Source of the DNA: Avena insularis
Lineage: Eukaryota > Streptophyta > Magnoliopsida > Poales > Poaceae
Assembly: GCA_023614405.1 (NCBI GenBank)
Contig: CM042687.1
Location: forward strand, 262,675,480 to 262,739,479
Length of the DNA: 64,000 nt
Reading direction: 5' to 3'
Part shown: positions 47,268 to 59,299 of the stretch, one piece after another
Layout: each line of letters opens with the position of its first letter
Position numbering within the stretch: the first letter of the stretch is position 1
The notes under the pieces: model-generated
Database searches by the model: none
Seen by the model: only the letters and a program-made list of their open reading frames with translations
What the model was told of the DNA's origin: nothing
Position numbers and translations under genes: made by a program

Positions 47268-49172
47268 GGTTGGAGATATGCCGTAGAGGCAATAATAAAT
47301 GTAGTTATTATTATATCTTTGTGTTTATGATAAATGTTTACATTCATGCTATAATAGTATTAACAAGGAAACATTAATACTTGTGTGATTTGTAAACTTA
47401 ATTTGAAGTCCCTAGTAAAGCCTCTATATAATACTAGCTTGTTGGTTAATAGATGATTGTGGTTTCCCTATCATGAACATTGAGATGTTATTAACAACAA
47501 GATCATATCGTTAGGAGAATGATATGATGGACATACTCCTATAGATAAGCGTAGCATAAAGATCAAGTCATTTTAATAGTTCAATTGCTATATGCTTTCT
47601 GATACATAGTAATCTGATTCCTTCGACCATGAGATCATGCATATCACCTTTACCGGATGGATGCTTTGATGACATCAAACACCACACCGTAACTGGGTGG
47701 CTATAAAGGTGGCATTGGGTGCTCGGAAAGTATTGGTTGAAACACATGGATCAAGAGTGGGATTTGTCCATCCATATGACGGATAGATATACTCTGGGCC
47801 CTCTCGGTGAAATGTCATCCAATTAGCTTGCAAGCATGTGACTGGTTCACAAGGGATCACATATCACGGGAACGAGAAAAGAGTACTTATCGGTAACGAG
47901 GTTGAACTAGGTATGCAGAGATACCAACGATCATGACCTCGGATAAGTAAACTATCGTGAGACAAAGGGAAATTGATATCGTATGTAAGTGGTTCATTCG
48001 ATTGCAAAGTAATCGTAGAAATATGTGGGAGCCATATGAATTTCCAGATTCCTCTATTGGTTATTGTTCGGAGAAGTGTCTCGATCATGTCCGCATAATT
48101 CACGAACCGTAGGGAGACACACTTAAGGATTCGACGTTGTTTGAGTAGTTATGGAATGATGAGAAAGAGACCGAATGTTGTTCGGAGTCTCGAATGGGAT
48201 TCGGGATATCACGAGGAGATCCGGAATGGTCCGGAGAATAAGATTCATATAAGGAAAGTCCCGTTTCGGAGTTGAGGAATGGTTCCGGTGTTTTCATCGG
48301 GAATGTTCTAGAATGTTCCGGAATGTCCGGCACTCCGGAGGGGAAGGGTACATGAATGTGTTGTATCAAGTTGGTATGATTGCATCATGTACTAAGTGTC
48401 ATCGCTGAACCAAATAAAGGATTAATTCAAATCCTAGTTTGAAAAGTCAAATAGCTAGTTTGAAAAGTCAAACGGCTAAATTTGGAAAGAGGAAAAGAGG
48501 AGGAAGGAAACGAGTTGGGAGGAGTTCCTCCTCCAACCGGGCCGCCACCCAAGCCGAGTTGGGGAGGGACTCCTCTCCTCCCTTGGCCGGCCGGCCCTCC
48601 ACCTATATAAGGAGGGCAGGCTCCTCCTAGAGACACACAAGATCCTCTCCTCCAAACCCTAGTACCAAGGCGCCGCCTCCAAGCCGCCGCCCGGCCCTAG
48701 GCACTCCCTCACGCCGCCTAGGTGAAACCCTAGCCGCACTAGCCCCTCCTCGGCGTGTCTAAACCCTAGATCGTCGAGGACTCTCTCTCATACTCCACCA
48801 TACTGCTCCGCTTAAGGCGAAGCCTCGAGATCTCCCTCTACTTCGGTACCACGCCGTTGTCGCCGGAATCGCGAGGAGAGTGCTACAACCTCCACGCCCT
48901 CGGAACAAGGAGAGGAAGGTCTTCGTCGAAAATTTAACGTGACCGATCAAGGAGCGCTTTCGGAACGCATACCGGAAGGATCGTCTACGCGATCTTGAGA
49001 TCGGGAAGAGTACGACTACATCACCCACGAGAATCTGCTCTCATTAAACACTTTGGAATCTTCGAGGGTGAGTTATTCCATCGACTCGTTGCTACAATCT
49101 AGTAGATAGATCTTGGCTTGTTTGTTTGTATGCGGTAGAAATTTTTTGTTTTCCATGCTACGAAACCCTACA
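47268..49172 (+). repeat. 3' LTR of Angela element
   Basis: 1,905 bp ending AAACCCTACA, TATA box at 48,604-48,610. It is 26 bp longer than the 5' LTR because of many small indels in its GC-rich second half. Confidence 0.95.
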
Positions 49173-49177
49173 GAGTT

Positions 49178-50420
49178 GGTCTACAGTTTTGTCCGCAACT
49201 TCAAGGGAACCTACGAGCGGCTTGCTTCAATCGAAGAGTTGCACGCCTGCTGCCAAAGATCCAACGAATTACTCCGCTCCTATGTCCAACGATGTTCTGT
49301 TATCAAAAACTCCACGGAGGATATCTCCGAGGAGAGGGCAATCGCCTCATTCAACGGTGGTGTGAGATGCCACGAGCTCAGGGAGGAGTTAAGCCGCGTC
49401 AATCCAAAAACCATCAACCACTTGATGGACATCGCAAATCGCTGGGCAGACGGAAAAGACACCGTCCACAACAACTGAGTGCGCTTGGATGGGGAGGACA
49501 ACCTCGGCCGCAGACACGATCGCCGAGGAAAACGGAGAGCGCGGTGCTACAACGACCGCGAGGAAGTCAAAATGGTCATGGATGGCTACACCGATCGCCA
49601 CGATGACGACAATCGTAGCAGCGGCTACTTCCATAGCAGCTAACATGATAGCAGAAAGACCACACAATCATGGCAGTGTCGCACCCGTGATGACATACCT
49701 TACGTGATGGAGAAGTTGTCGGGTCCCTGCAACATACACTTCTACATCAACAAGCAGGACGCCAAAAAGAAGTCCAGTCACCTGCTCAAGGAGTGTCGAG
49801 AGTTCCAAAATATCCACAACGGATACAACCAGCTGCAGCACAAGGCAGTTTGGTTTTGCTCCCGGGTCCATCGCATATGGAGCCCCACCACCACCACCTG
49901 GAGAACCCGTGTAACCTGTGGCTGCGCCGATCCAAAACAATGGAGGAGAACAGTACCCACACACGTTGGGGACTATGATGATACATAAGGGGCGTCCATC
50001 CAATAGGATCCAGAAGACGATCACCTGCCAGATAAACCTGGCCGTCACCTACCCACCGGCCGTACCTGAGTACCTCAGTGGCTCTAAATCATGCATCACT
50101 TTTGACCGGTCCGATCACCCTCGCCAAATCCCTCGCCCAGGTCACTCTGCCCTGGTGCTCGAGGCTCAAATTGACGGGTTCGAGCTGAGTCGGGTATTCA
50201 TGGATGGCGGTAGCGAAATAAAACTTATGTTCGCCAGCACCTTGGAGTCCATGCGGATCCCACTATCCAGCCTGGAGGCATCCGATACGACCTTCCACGA
50301 CATCGTCCCAGGAAAGGGAGTTTACCTCATGGGCAAGATATGGCTTAACGTCATCTTTGGCACCCCCAAGAACTTCAGGCATGAGCGACTCGAGTTCGAG
50401 GTGGTCAACATGCCATCATA
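49178..50420 (+). pseudogene. Gypsy gag and protease region
   Basis: Gag continues from the left side of the Angela insertion in the same frame (SFVRNFKGTYERLAS.., ELLRSYVQRCSVIKN, ..LMDIANRWADG) to a stop at ~49,476. A frameshifted stretch holds a knuckle-like CNIHFYINK..HLLKEC (~49,725-49,795). From ~50,030 a frame with a retroviral-type protease core (VFMDGGSEI, ~50,196, and LILGR-like 'AILGRVAF' after a stop at 50,419) is visible. Broken in at least three places. Confidence 0.75.
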
Positions 50421-50879
50421 GTACCACGCCATCCTCGGTCGCGTGGCATTCAGACGGTTCCTAGCGGTACCGCACTACGCGTACCTCCTGCTAAAAATGC
50501 CAAGACCCAATGGTACCATCACTGTTCTAGGGAGCTTCACGAGATCTGACATCTACGATAGGGACTTCAACAGAATCCCCTAGTATTTCGGCATGCGGGA
50601 GGAGATCGCAAGGCTAAAAGAGTTAATAGATACCATCCTCCCCCAGTGACCAAGAAAAACACTCCTGATCAGTCTTTCGACTCCACGGTCAACATCAAGG
50701 ACATCCAGGTCCACACTACTAACCCCACCAAGACGGCCCTCATCGCCAACAACCTGAGTTCTGCATAAGAAATCGCGCTCGTCTAATTCCTCCGTGAGAG
50801 CTGGGAGATCTTTGTCTGGTGTCCTGCGGACATGCCAGGAGTTCCTAGGGAATTCGCCGAGCATCCACTCAACGTGTAT

Positions 50880-51926
50880 CCTGATGCATAGCCAGTCAAG
50901 CAGTTGATGCGTCAAATGTCCGAAGGACGAGCTGAGGCAGTCGGCATGAAAGTCAACAGACTCCTCGACGCCAACTTTATACGAGAAATCAAGGAAAGCA
51001 GTTGGGTAGCTAACCCTGTGCTGGTACCAAAAAAGGACACATACATCTTGCGGATGTGTGTGGACTTCACAGCTCTCAACAAGCATTGCCCGAAGGACCA
51101 CTTCCCATTACCGCAGATCGATCAAATCATCGATTCCACTGCGGGATGTGAGTGCCTCTCATTCCTCGATGCCTACTCAGGATACTACTAGATTCGAATG
51201 AAGGTGGAGGACCAGGAGAAAACAACATTCATCACGCCATTCAGAGTCTTCTTCTACAACACATAGCCCTTCGGGCTCAAGAACGCAGGCACAACCTATC
51301 AATTGTGCATGCATTCCTGCCTGAAAAACTAGATTGGTCGCAACATCCAAGTTTATGTTGACGACATAGTGGTAAATATCAAGGAGAGTAGAACATTGGT
51401 TGACGATCTCCACAAGACGTTCGACAACCTTGATCGCTATAGGATCAAGCTGAACCCAGAAAAGTGTGCCTTCGGCATCTCTTTCGGCCAACTACTCGGG
51501 TACTTCATCTCCGCAGGGGGAATTGAAGCAAACCCGAAGAAGATAAATGCCATACTAGCCATGGAGAAGCCAAAGAATGTCAAGGGCATCCAACATATGG
51601 CTGGGCGAATCGCGACGCTCAGCAGGTTCATCAGTCGCATGGGAAAAAAGGCTATCCCCTTTTATCAAATCATTCGCAAGTCCAAACAATTCGAGTAGAT
51701 GGCCGAAGCACAAGAGGCATTCAAAGATCTCAAGCATCTAATCTCAACCTCCCTAGTCCTGGTGACACCTCAAGAGAAGGAGCCTGTGCTGCTATACATA
51801 GCCGCAACACATCAGGTGGTCAGCACCTCGCTCGTTGTCGAACGACCCGAAGAGGGCAAAACCCATGGAGTACAACGCCCAATATACTACCTCACTATCA
51901 AAATCTGGCCTACGACATATTCATGA
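50880..51926 (+). pseudogene. Gypsy reverse transcriptase, with stops
   Basis: Recognisable Ty3/Gypsy RT: LLDANFIREIKESSWVANPV, CVDFTALNKHCPKDHFPLP, FLDAYSGYY, TPFRVFFYNT, PFGLKNAGTTYQ, the catalytic YVDD (51,354-51,365), then LNPEKCAFG, GYFISAGGIEANPKK and the start of RNase H (IYYL..). In-frame stops at 51,189-51,191, 51,264-51,266, 51,330-51,332 and ~51,696. It then ends abruptly, with integrase missing. Confidence 0.85.
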
Positions 51927-53097
51927 CGACACGTCGACTGCGCCACTACTTCTAGGAGCATCAGATGAAGGAGAGCCATTGATTTACAGAGCACAATGCG
52001 TGTCACACATCGCAGGTACCGCCCGAACCATCGTCATCACGCTCCCCATTAGGCATGGAAATTTAGGAGAGGCAGTTAAATTCACGTAATCTACGCGTGA
52101 CTAGTCAAATTCTGGTCAGAATGTGGGACCCATGATCGTCTTGTCCCATCAGCAGTGCCGCCTAGGCAGATGAGTTCACCAATCATCAGCAATGATGCCA
52201 CCATTGGTCATAACGGAGGAACCACAACAACGGATCTATACACTTCAAGTCAACAAATGATTTTTTACTCGAGTCTGCGACTCGACCAAATACTCAGGGA
52301 CTACTCCTAACAGGAGCGCTAGCCACGCACCTAAAGAATCTGCTAGGTTCCATGATCATCCGAAAATAACTCTTGAACTGTACTTTATACCTCAACTCCG
52401 TCGAGTCAATAACTCAACTACGGACTCGACGGGCTACTCCCATAGGGAGAACCAGTGATTATCAATGAAATCTACAAGATCAGAGTCTCTGCTCGAGTCT
52501 ACGACTCGAACAAACACTCGGGGGGATACTCTCATAGGGAGCGCTGGTCGCGCACCTTATGAATCAATTAATTTTGATCCTTCGGATCCTCTACAGCGAA
52601 TACGTCGTAAAGGTTGACATATAGTAGAAAAATGTGGAGACTCCGTCCAAAATTTATGTTAAGATATGACGTCTCCTTAACCACCTGAATCGTCTCCGTG
52701 ATGACAAACATTCGAATGTTGTGTGTACGACACAAAGATAAGACCTACAGACGTAGTCTGATGGCCTAGTAACACACCCGAATACGCTCTACCAGCAATA
52801 TTCTGTACCTACAGGTGCGATGGAAAATCCTGACGGACGCATTGGGTAAATACTTAATACCATTGGAATTCGACTCTTGTAAGACCTCCACGACCTGAGT
52901 CGAATTGCGCCAGTACTTTTCCGGATTCGAGTATGAGTAGATAGCGTTGTTTTTCCCAAAGGCAGTTAACTGACCACGATCCGTCGGTTGAGTCAGACAC
53001 GTATATCAAATATCCCTATGATCTAACACTATGATCCGAAGGTCTATTCGGATGAAAGAACTTGAATACTTTAGAGTCTCCAACACTCAGGGGCTAC
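51927..53097 (+). other. Gypsy 3' noncoding region with PPT-like subrepeats
   Basis: No frame. Three diverged units resembling 'actcggggrctactcycataggagcgctggtcgcgcacc' lie near 52,290, 52,420 and 52,513, each preceded by 'gagtct(g/a)cgactcga'. The true polypurine tract (ctcaggggctac, 53,086-53,097) abuts the LTR. Confidence 0.6.
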
Positions 53098-53450
53098 TGA
53101 CATGGGTATGCCCTACGAGTGCCTAATATTATCCTATCCGGTTTGGCCTGACAGAATCCCATGTGATGATCCACACCTAATGACGAAGCCCAGGAAGGAT
53201 TCGGGTGGCCTAGGCCCATGAAGGAGGTGATTCCTTGGAGGATACAACTATCTCTAGATAGAAAATTAAAGGGTAAAACCCTAATCTGTAACCAACTCGA
53301 CCTAACCCCGATATTTGGCCTCCCCATATAAATACCATGAGGACACGGTGAGGAGGAAAATCTGAACCCTATCAAACTCACCGCCAGATCTAATCTGCGC
53401 ACCCCTCTTCTCCAAAACCCAAGTCCATAACAATGGACATTGACGAGTCA
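53098..53450 (+). repeat. Gypsy 3' LTR
   Basis: TGACATGGGTATGCCCTACG at 53,098, TATA box tataaata at 53,327-53,334, and an end near ATTGACGAGTCA at 53,450. At 353 bp it is shorter than its 527-bp relative at 13,273-13,799, with internal deletions. Confidence 0.7.
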
Positions 53451-53930
53451 AACCCTCGTTAACCTTCGACCATAGTTTCATCAACCTAGCTAATGGAGGG
53501 GATGTTTCACCACCTCCCAAATTATACACAGTTCTTATTCAATTAGATTGTGCGCACCATCATCATAGATCTAAGATAGGTAAGTAGTACGAGTAACAAA
53601 GAAGCATAGGAAGGCCCTCCTCTCAAATGTAGTTCCTGCGAAGCCAGCACCTCAGCCATTCCCTCGTGTCACGTATAGCCATAGAAGCGTAAAACCAACC
53701 TTGTATCTTGTTATCAGCAAGGTGGTCCATAGCCCGGATCAACTGCTGGCTGTGTACAGATGTTTCTCAATGAGAGGATTGGGCGTGAATATGAGCTCCA
53801 TCCGAGCATAGTTCTCCACAGGATTAGAAAGGATATCCACCGAGAAAGTCCGAGACAAAACAAAACTCTGCTATGTTAGCAGAGAAAAATCTTGAAACAA
53901 GTAAACATGAATTGAACAATTCAGCACAAC
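53451..53930. other. Flank and 3' part of the MYB/SANT-like pseudogene
   Basis: No clear frame. The minus strand between ~53,870 and 53,600 may hold a further exon of the pseudogene upstream on that strand, but I cannot define it. Confidence 0.35.
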
Positions 53931-54814
53931 CTTTGATAGCTCCATTGCATGGCGTTGTCCATCTTGAATGGCATGGTGCCCGGACACCATTCGACGCCAT
54001 CCAAACCCTAGAGGTTGCGCACATGATCCCACTTCTTCCACTTCCTCATATGGTTGTACACCTGACTTGAGGTGACTACCTTTCCAGTGAAGTCATGAAC
54101 ATCATTGGACACAGGCTGCAAGTAAACCTCTTTGAATCCCCGGTCACACCTAACCCCGAACTCATAAAGCCTGCTCAGAACAAACAGAGATAGAGAAGGC
54201 TCCCACACTATTTGTTTTGGCACGTACATAACTCGAACGGGGATAACATTCTGAGGCTCCGTAGTTAAAACAACCACCTTAGGCAATTGTTTTGACTTGT
54301 CGAGTGAATTTTCCTACATTAATGAATAAGACATTAAGCATGATGGTCTATAAAAAGTAAGTAGGAACAAGCAGAGCATTCACGCAACAACGAAGAGAGT
54401 ATGATCACACTAACTCACACATCATGAACTGATCTATGAGCATCAAAGGTAATAACGAAGAATGGAGTATACATATGCTCACAGATCTATGTACAGCTAG
54501 CTATATGTACAACTATCCCAAGGTGGGAGGTTTCTTACAATAGCTTTCATAGGATGCATCAGTGAGGTAGGGGACGAACGATATGCCGGTATGCGGACCG
54601 TCGCCACGGTCAATGGAGTTGATGGCAAGCTCACCATCTTCTTGGTAAACTTTGTTGACGACGAGCTCACCGTGGCCGCCTTCGCCGGAGTACCCGGAAG
54701 GACTGCCGTCGATGAGCTCCAAGGTGAAGCAGGACAGCCAACAGACGTCCTGCTTGCCGGCGAAGATGGCAGGACCACTGTCTTCGTGCTAGAGGAAGAA
54801 GAATCAAACGACAT
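53931..54814 (-). pseudogene. MYB/SANT-like domain gene, disrupted
   Basis: On the minus strand, exon 1 (54,814-54,539, 92 codons) starts MSFDSSSSSTKTVVLPSS, is Ser/Pro/Thr-rich and ends at a GTAAG donor. Exon 2 (54,313-53,931) begins after TGTAG in the same phase. Exon 2 contains a MYB/SANT-like segment of the type shared by Harbinger-associated and host L10-interacting MYB proteins: GFKEVYLQPVSNDVHDFTGKVVTSSQVYNHMRKWKKW. An in-frame TAG at 54,008-54,010 follows (HVRNL stop), yet the frame continues sensibly beyond it (GLDGVEW..) to another donor. Either a recent pseudogene or, if the stop is a sequencing error, a real gene. Downstream exons not identified. Confidence 0.6.
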
Positions 54815-55583
54815 CGATTTAGATCTGATGGGTGAAAAGCTCGAGGGGAGGTGGAATGGTGGATTTGGATTTTGGGGGCAGAAGACCGCCCTTTGTAAAT
54901 AGCGAGGGGAGCAGGACGGCGGTGAGCGAATTCCTCTCGCCAGAATTTCGAGGCCGCGTGCGGCCTCCCGCCATCTCCCTGCCTGCACGAGCTCGGCTAC
55001 TGTGTTCCCCTTTTTGCACGCAGCTAGGGTGGCTCCGGAGAAACGGCCGATTCAAGCGTTCTCTCCCCAGGCCTGACTGAGGGATACTTTAAGGTTCGGA
55101 CTTATGCGGGCCAAAAAGACATGCGAACAACCAATCGATCCATTTTCGTCGCTTCCACACCTGGTTAGACCATCTCCATGCTACCAAACAAACGTCCTAT
55201 ATGCTTAATCCCGCTCTCGATGGACCTACGGAATGTACCGCTTTTCCGGGCACACATCTTGTGTAGGGATGGCGTGCGTGAAAACTGAAAACGGCTCCCA
55301 CACGTCCCCATTTCATCAGTTCATCTGTTGTATGTTTAGTCCTAACTAGACAACCTAGAGTGGTTTTAGCGAGCGTATAAACCAATGGACTCATCTTTGC
55401 TTAGCCATTTCATAGGCCTTGGAGTCCCTATGGAAATGCCTCAAATGTAGTTTTTTTTTCTCCGATACATGTGGTTGATATTTCTATGCTACAACAGAAC
55501 GGACACTGTATATTAATACGCCTTCATGGTAGAATGAATGAAACGGGATTAAGATTCGAGAGTCAAGAACGGTAATCAATCAT
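54815..55583. other. Intergenic sequence between MYB-like locus and laccase
   Basis: The first ~120 bases (54,815-54,930) are probably 5' leader of the pseudogene on -. The rest shows no gene; the last part would be the laccase 3' UTR on the minus strand. Confidence 0.5.
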
Positions 55584-58380
55584 CTAACATTGGGGGTAAT
55601 CTGGCGGGGGTGGGGGAAGAACGGTGTCTGGCGTCGGGCCGTCATCCACCTCGAACGCCATGGCTAGCCCGAAAGGCAAATGAGCGTCCAGATGACAGTG
55701 CATGACCCATACGCCTGGGTTATCGGCGGTGAAGCGGATGACCGCCCACCCTCCGGCCGGCACGGCGACGGTGTTGCGCTGCTGCGGATTGACGAGGTTG
55801 TAGGAGCGCACGGCAGTGCGCGCGTCGAAGTTGTCGACACCCTGCGCGAGCACGTAAAAGTTGAAGCCGTGCAGGTGCAGCGGGTGGTTCTCCACCCCCA
55901 GGATCGCCGTGTTCTGCAGTACCACCTCCACCGTGCTGTTGAACCTCAGCGTCTTCACCTTGGTGCCCTTGGAGGTCAGCATCACGCTCCTGTTGCTGCT
56001 TGCGGCGGCGCTCGTGAAGTTGAACATCACCGGCGGCCTGTCAGGGAAGTCGCGGGTGTACACACCGTCGACGTTGCCCCTCCGGTGCGCCTCCAGCAGC
56101 GACATGGTTGTGGGAAGCTGGAACGACACGTTGTTCATGCTTGCCGCCACGGAGCCCCGTGTCCGGTTGCACAGCGTCTGCGTCGGACTGCACGGCATGA
56201 CGCCCAGACCGTACGTGACCAGCATCCGCGTGTCCACGTGCAGGGGTACCGTAGGCTTGCCGTCCGGCAGCAGCCCGGTCAGGCTGCCGTAGAAGCCCTG
56301 CGCCGTCTCGCTGTCGTTGAACGCCGGCATGGTCGGCATCACGATCATACTCGTACCAGCAGCTGTTGCTTCTTCTGCCGTTGCATCGTCATGCTCGTAC
56401 CGGAGGAGCGCCGTGGTGGTGGCGGTGTAGGTGGCGTTGGCGAGGCTCTGGTACACCTGGGCGACCATGTAGTAGAGGCCCGGGGAGGCGTCCGCGCGCA
56501 TGAGAGCGTCCACCGTCTGGCCCGGCGCGACGACGATGACGTCCGTGTCGTAGGGGTCGGTGTAGCAGGCGTCGGCGGCCACGACCGTGAAGTCGTGGCC
56601 GGCAACCTTGAAGAAGAGCTGGTAATTGAGCGCCGCGTTGATGAGGCGGAGCAGGTAGGTCTCGCCGTGCCGCACGGCCAGCTCGTGGCCGCCGGTCATG
56701 CCGTTGATGGTGAGCGCGACGGAGTTGTTGGGCGCGCCTCCCGCGAGCATCGCCTGCCTCTCGACGTCGACGACGCTGGCGTTCCACCACTCGCCGAAGA
56801 GGAGGGTGGCCTCGCCGTGCGGCGTGGGGAACGGGTAGTGGGGCTTGTCGGGGCCGGGACGGATGAGGAGGGCGCCGTGGACGGTGGCGCGGAGGAAGGA
56901 GACGTGGGCGTGCCACCAGAGCGTGCCCTCCTGGCCGGTGATGTTGAAGCGGTACGTGTAGGCGGCGCCGCCGGGGCGGATCGGGCACTGCGACACCATG
57001 CTGGGGCCGTCGGCCCAGCCGGAGAGGCGCTGCAGGATGCCGTGCCAGTGGATGGTGATGTTGTAGGGCGAGTTGTTCACGACGTGTACCACGACGGTGT
57101 CGCCATCGCGAGCCTCCACCTTCGGCCCCGGGAACTGCCCGTTCACCGCCGTGATCACCTGACTGTGTCCCAGACGACTGATCGTCAGGTTTCCAACCTG
57201 CATGCAGCCGTACACCGATCACATCAGGCATCACCGTACCAAAGACGAAAAGCAAGCTGCACTACATAAACTTTTGCGTTGCCCGTGATTCTCAAAATAA
57301 AATTAATTAATTAACATGATAAAAAAGTTTTCCGCCTTTTTTCTACTCCCCCGCGGTAGTGCGGTATATATTAATGGTTTCAACTTTTTATAAATTTGTA
57401 TGAATCTAATTAAATATTTAGACTAGATGTATTCATATCACGAAGTTGTGGCCATTAATATGAATCGGAGGAAGTACGGAAATTTGGGCTCTGGTTTTAT
57501 ACGTTTGGTTCAGATACTTTTGGCGTCTGAACGCACATGCCTTTTTCGTTCGTTGCCTATAATCGCTGCCCAATCCATTTCGCTTTTCAGATCCCTTTTT
57601 TCAGGTTAAGTTACAAAGTTTGGAACTTAATATGCAGAATATGTATATTTGTTATTTTTATACTTATCACAAATGAACATATATCAAGTTTTAAACTTCG
57701 CACCCACGTACCTGCAATGTTCTTTTTTTTTTAACTTTCAAGTATGATTTTCTTAGGCCAGAAACAACTAGCACTAGAATTTTTCTACTCTCCTGATTCA
57801 TAATAAATGTCGCTGATATAGTATAACTTTCTAGAGAGATGCAAGTTTTGAATCTTTAGAGTACTATCTATTTTAGTCTAATACGAAACAAATAAACTAG
57901 TTTTCTTAAAAAAATTAAGATTTGTGAAAATTTAATTCATTTTTTGTACTAAGAAGGATAGAGGGTACCTTAAAAATTCCCGTTTACATCCTTACAACTT
58001 TCTACTAAAGCAGCGACATGTATTTAGGATCGGAGGATATACATTTTCTTCCGGGCACACACCCGGCCCTCCTCTCTCTCCCCATTAGCTAACGATTCAG
58101 ATTCAGATGTGTTAACATTTGAAGTCTGGTTCCCTGGCCACCCAGTTTCAAGACCGGTGATCCTTCAGGCAATTTTATCACAGTGATAACATGCATGCAT
58201 GTCAGGCGGTGAATGCATGAAAGACAGATGCAGGTCGAATGAATAGCATCGATCCCATATGATGCATATACTTACATTGAATGTGTGCTCGACGACGGCA
58301 GCATCAGCCAGAGGCAGTCCAAGGCAGGAACACCCAAGAAGGGCGAGAACATATGCAAGCCCAAACAGTCCTCGATCCAT
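55584..58380 (-). CDS. Laccase (multicopper oxidase), secreted
   Basis: Exon 1 is 58,380-58,276 (35 codons) and exon 2 is 57,197-55,584, joined by a 1,078-bp GT..AG intron with codon-clean phase, for 572 residues plus stop. A signal peptide is evident (MDRGLFGLAYVLALLGCSCLG.., cleavage about residue 26), so the enzyme goes to the apoplast. All copper-ligand motifs are present: HWHG (85-88), WWHAH (129-133), HPLHLHG (473-479) and HCHLDAH (535-541), with Leu at the axial T1 position. The C-terminus PPPPPDYPQC is typical, as are many N-glycosylation sites (N-x-S/T). The family oxidises phenolics and monolignols with reduction of O2 to water, contributing to lignification; the substrate of this member is unknown. 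Length is normal for plant laccases (about 560-590). Most plant laccase genes have more introns; this one keeps only the first. ATG 58,380 is chosen because the signal peptide follows at once; an in-frame ATG lies 10 codons upstream. Confidence 0.92.
57346..57474. mobile_element. Stowaway-like MITE in laccase intron 1
   Basis: 129 bp between TA dinucleotides (57,344-57,345 and 57,475-57,476). The ends CTCCCCCGCGG and ..ATCGGAGGAAG each fit the Stowaway consensus, though their mutual pairing is imperfect. Confidence 0.55.
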
Positions 58381-58469
58381 CTTAGCTTTGCTCCAGTGTT
58401 TGCAATGCATGCAGAAGGAAGGTGTCTAGCTCATTAGCTGCTGCCTGCTAGCTGGACTGATCTCATGCG

Positions 58470-58477
58470 TATATAAG
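58470..58477 (-). promoter_or_regulatory. TATA box of the laccase gene
   Basis: CTTATATA on the minus strand, ~90 bp upstream of the start codon, which predicts a leader of roughly 60 bases. Confidence 0.65.
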
Positions 58478-58480
58478 GGC

Positions 58481-59299
58481 GACGCCAGGATCGACGATCG
58501 ACCGACTATAGTTTCATCAATTCAGAAGAAGAAGAAAAAAAAGATAGCTGCTGGCTGCAGGTAGCTAGTCTGTTTCTGGGACGGGTGCATGAAGTCTACG
58601 TGTGGAACACGGGCATCTTGAATCTAGATAGATCCTTATGGGCAAATGTCTAGCAAGATACACGGGCAACGATCGATAGACACTCTACCTAGCTAGCAAC
58701 ATCCATACATATTGCTTAAAGGCATCGAGGCCTGATTTTCTAGTAGTATACTGGTAGTAAAGTTAGGAGGGCTAGTTTACAGAAATGTTCAGTTGGCGGG
58801 CTACCGGTGTGGTCATATAATTAATGATGATGCATGTTAAAAAATGTTGAGTTAGTTTGAACTAAAGCGCTATTTCATCGGCTACGTTGTCCCTGTCACG
58901 CGCGATTTTATATATATACTCCCCATGCTGTTTAAGCCACATATATTAGTCCAACATGCATGGGTACCACGTGATATATTTTGATCTTGGTGCAAAGCCA
59001 CACGTAAACATCCATCAAAATCACTGGCAGCAAGGGGCGGGGTTCCACCAAGCGTGGAGGTTTTCTAAGCACAAAGTATGTCCGACGACCGGGGCCACTC
59101 TCGCCCTCTCTTGGAACCAAACTTCCATCTCTTTCTGCATCTTCTCCTCTACTCTCAACCTATAAGAATTAACAAGCCGAAATGCCACCTTCTGCTCATT
59201 TGTGCCTCACCTGCAGCACACAACCTACGGCCGGTTCATGTGTTGTCTCGATGCAGGGCAAGTTGGGGCACAACACCTTACACCTTTTCCAAAAAAATA
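58481..59299. other. Laccase upstream region / intergenic
   Basis: Upstream flank of the laccase on -, with AG-rich and TATA-like simple tracts but no second gene. Confidence 0.45.

Larger units (their letters stand above)
40252..49172 (+). mobile_element. Angela/BARE-group Copia retrotransposon, complete
   Basis: 8,921 bp with a perfect 5-bp duplication GAGTT (40,247-40,251 and 49,173-49,177). 5' LTR 40,252-42,130 and 3' LTR 47,268-49,172; PBS at 42,132-42,143; PPT just before 47,268; order gag, protease, integrase, RT, RNase H, as in Copia. The front half is full of small indels; the RT-RNase H half is open for 603 codons. It landed inside the gag gene of the surrounding Gypsy element. Confidence 0.95.
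40205..53450 (+). mobile_element. Gypsy element (gag, protease, RT, 3' LTR), 5' end missing
   Basis: Gag sequence starts abruptly at ~40,205, is split by the Angela element (40,252-49,172) and resumes at 49,178. Protease-like, RT and a truncated RNase H region follow to ~51,926, then 1.2 kb of noncoding DNA and a 3' LTR. The integrase and most of RNase H have been deleted. The LTR is the same family as the one at 13,273-13,799. Numerous in-frame stops show it is dead. Confidence 0.75.

Noticed and set aside
56389..57255. 288-codon frame on - overlapping the laccase in another phase
   Set aside because: Composition is Arg/Pro/Gly-rich, the usual shadow of a GC-rich exon; the copper motifs are all in the laccase frame.
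55680..57269. 529-codon open frame on + across the laccase exon
   Set aside because: It is exactly antisense to the laccase and reflects high GC at third positions. It has no recognisable domain.
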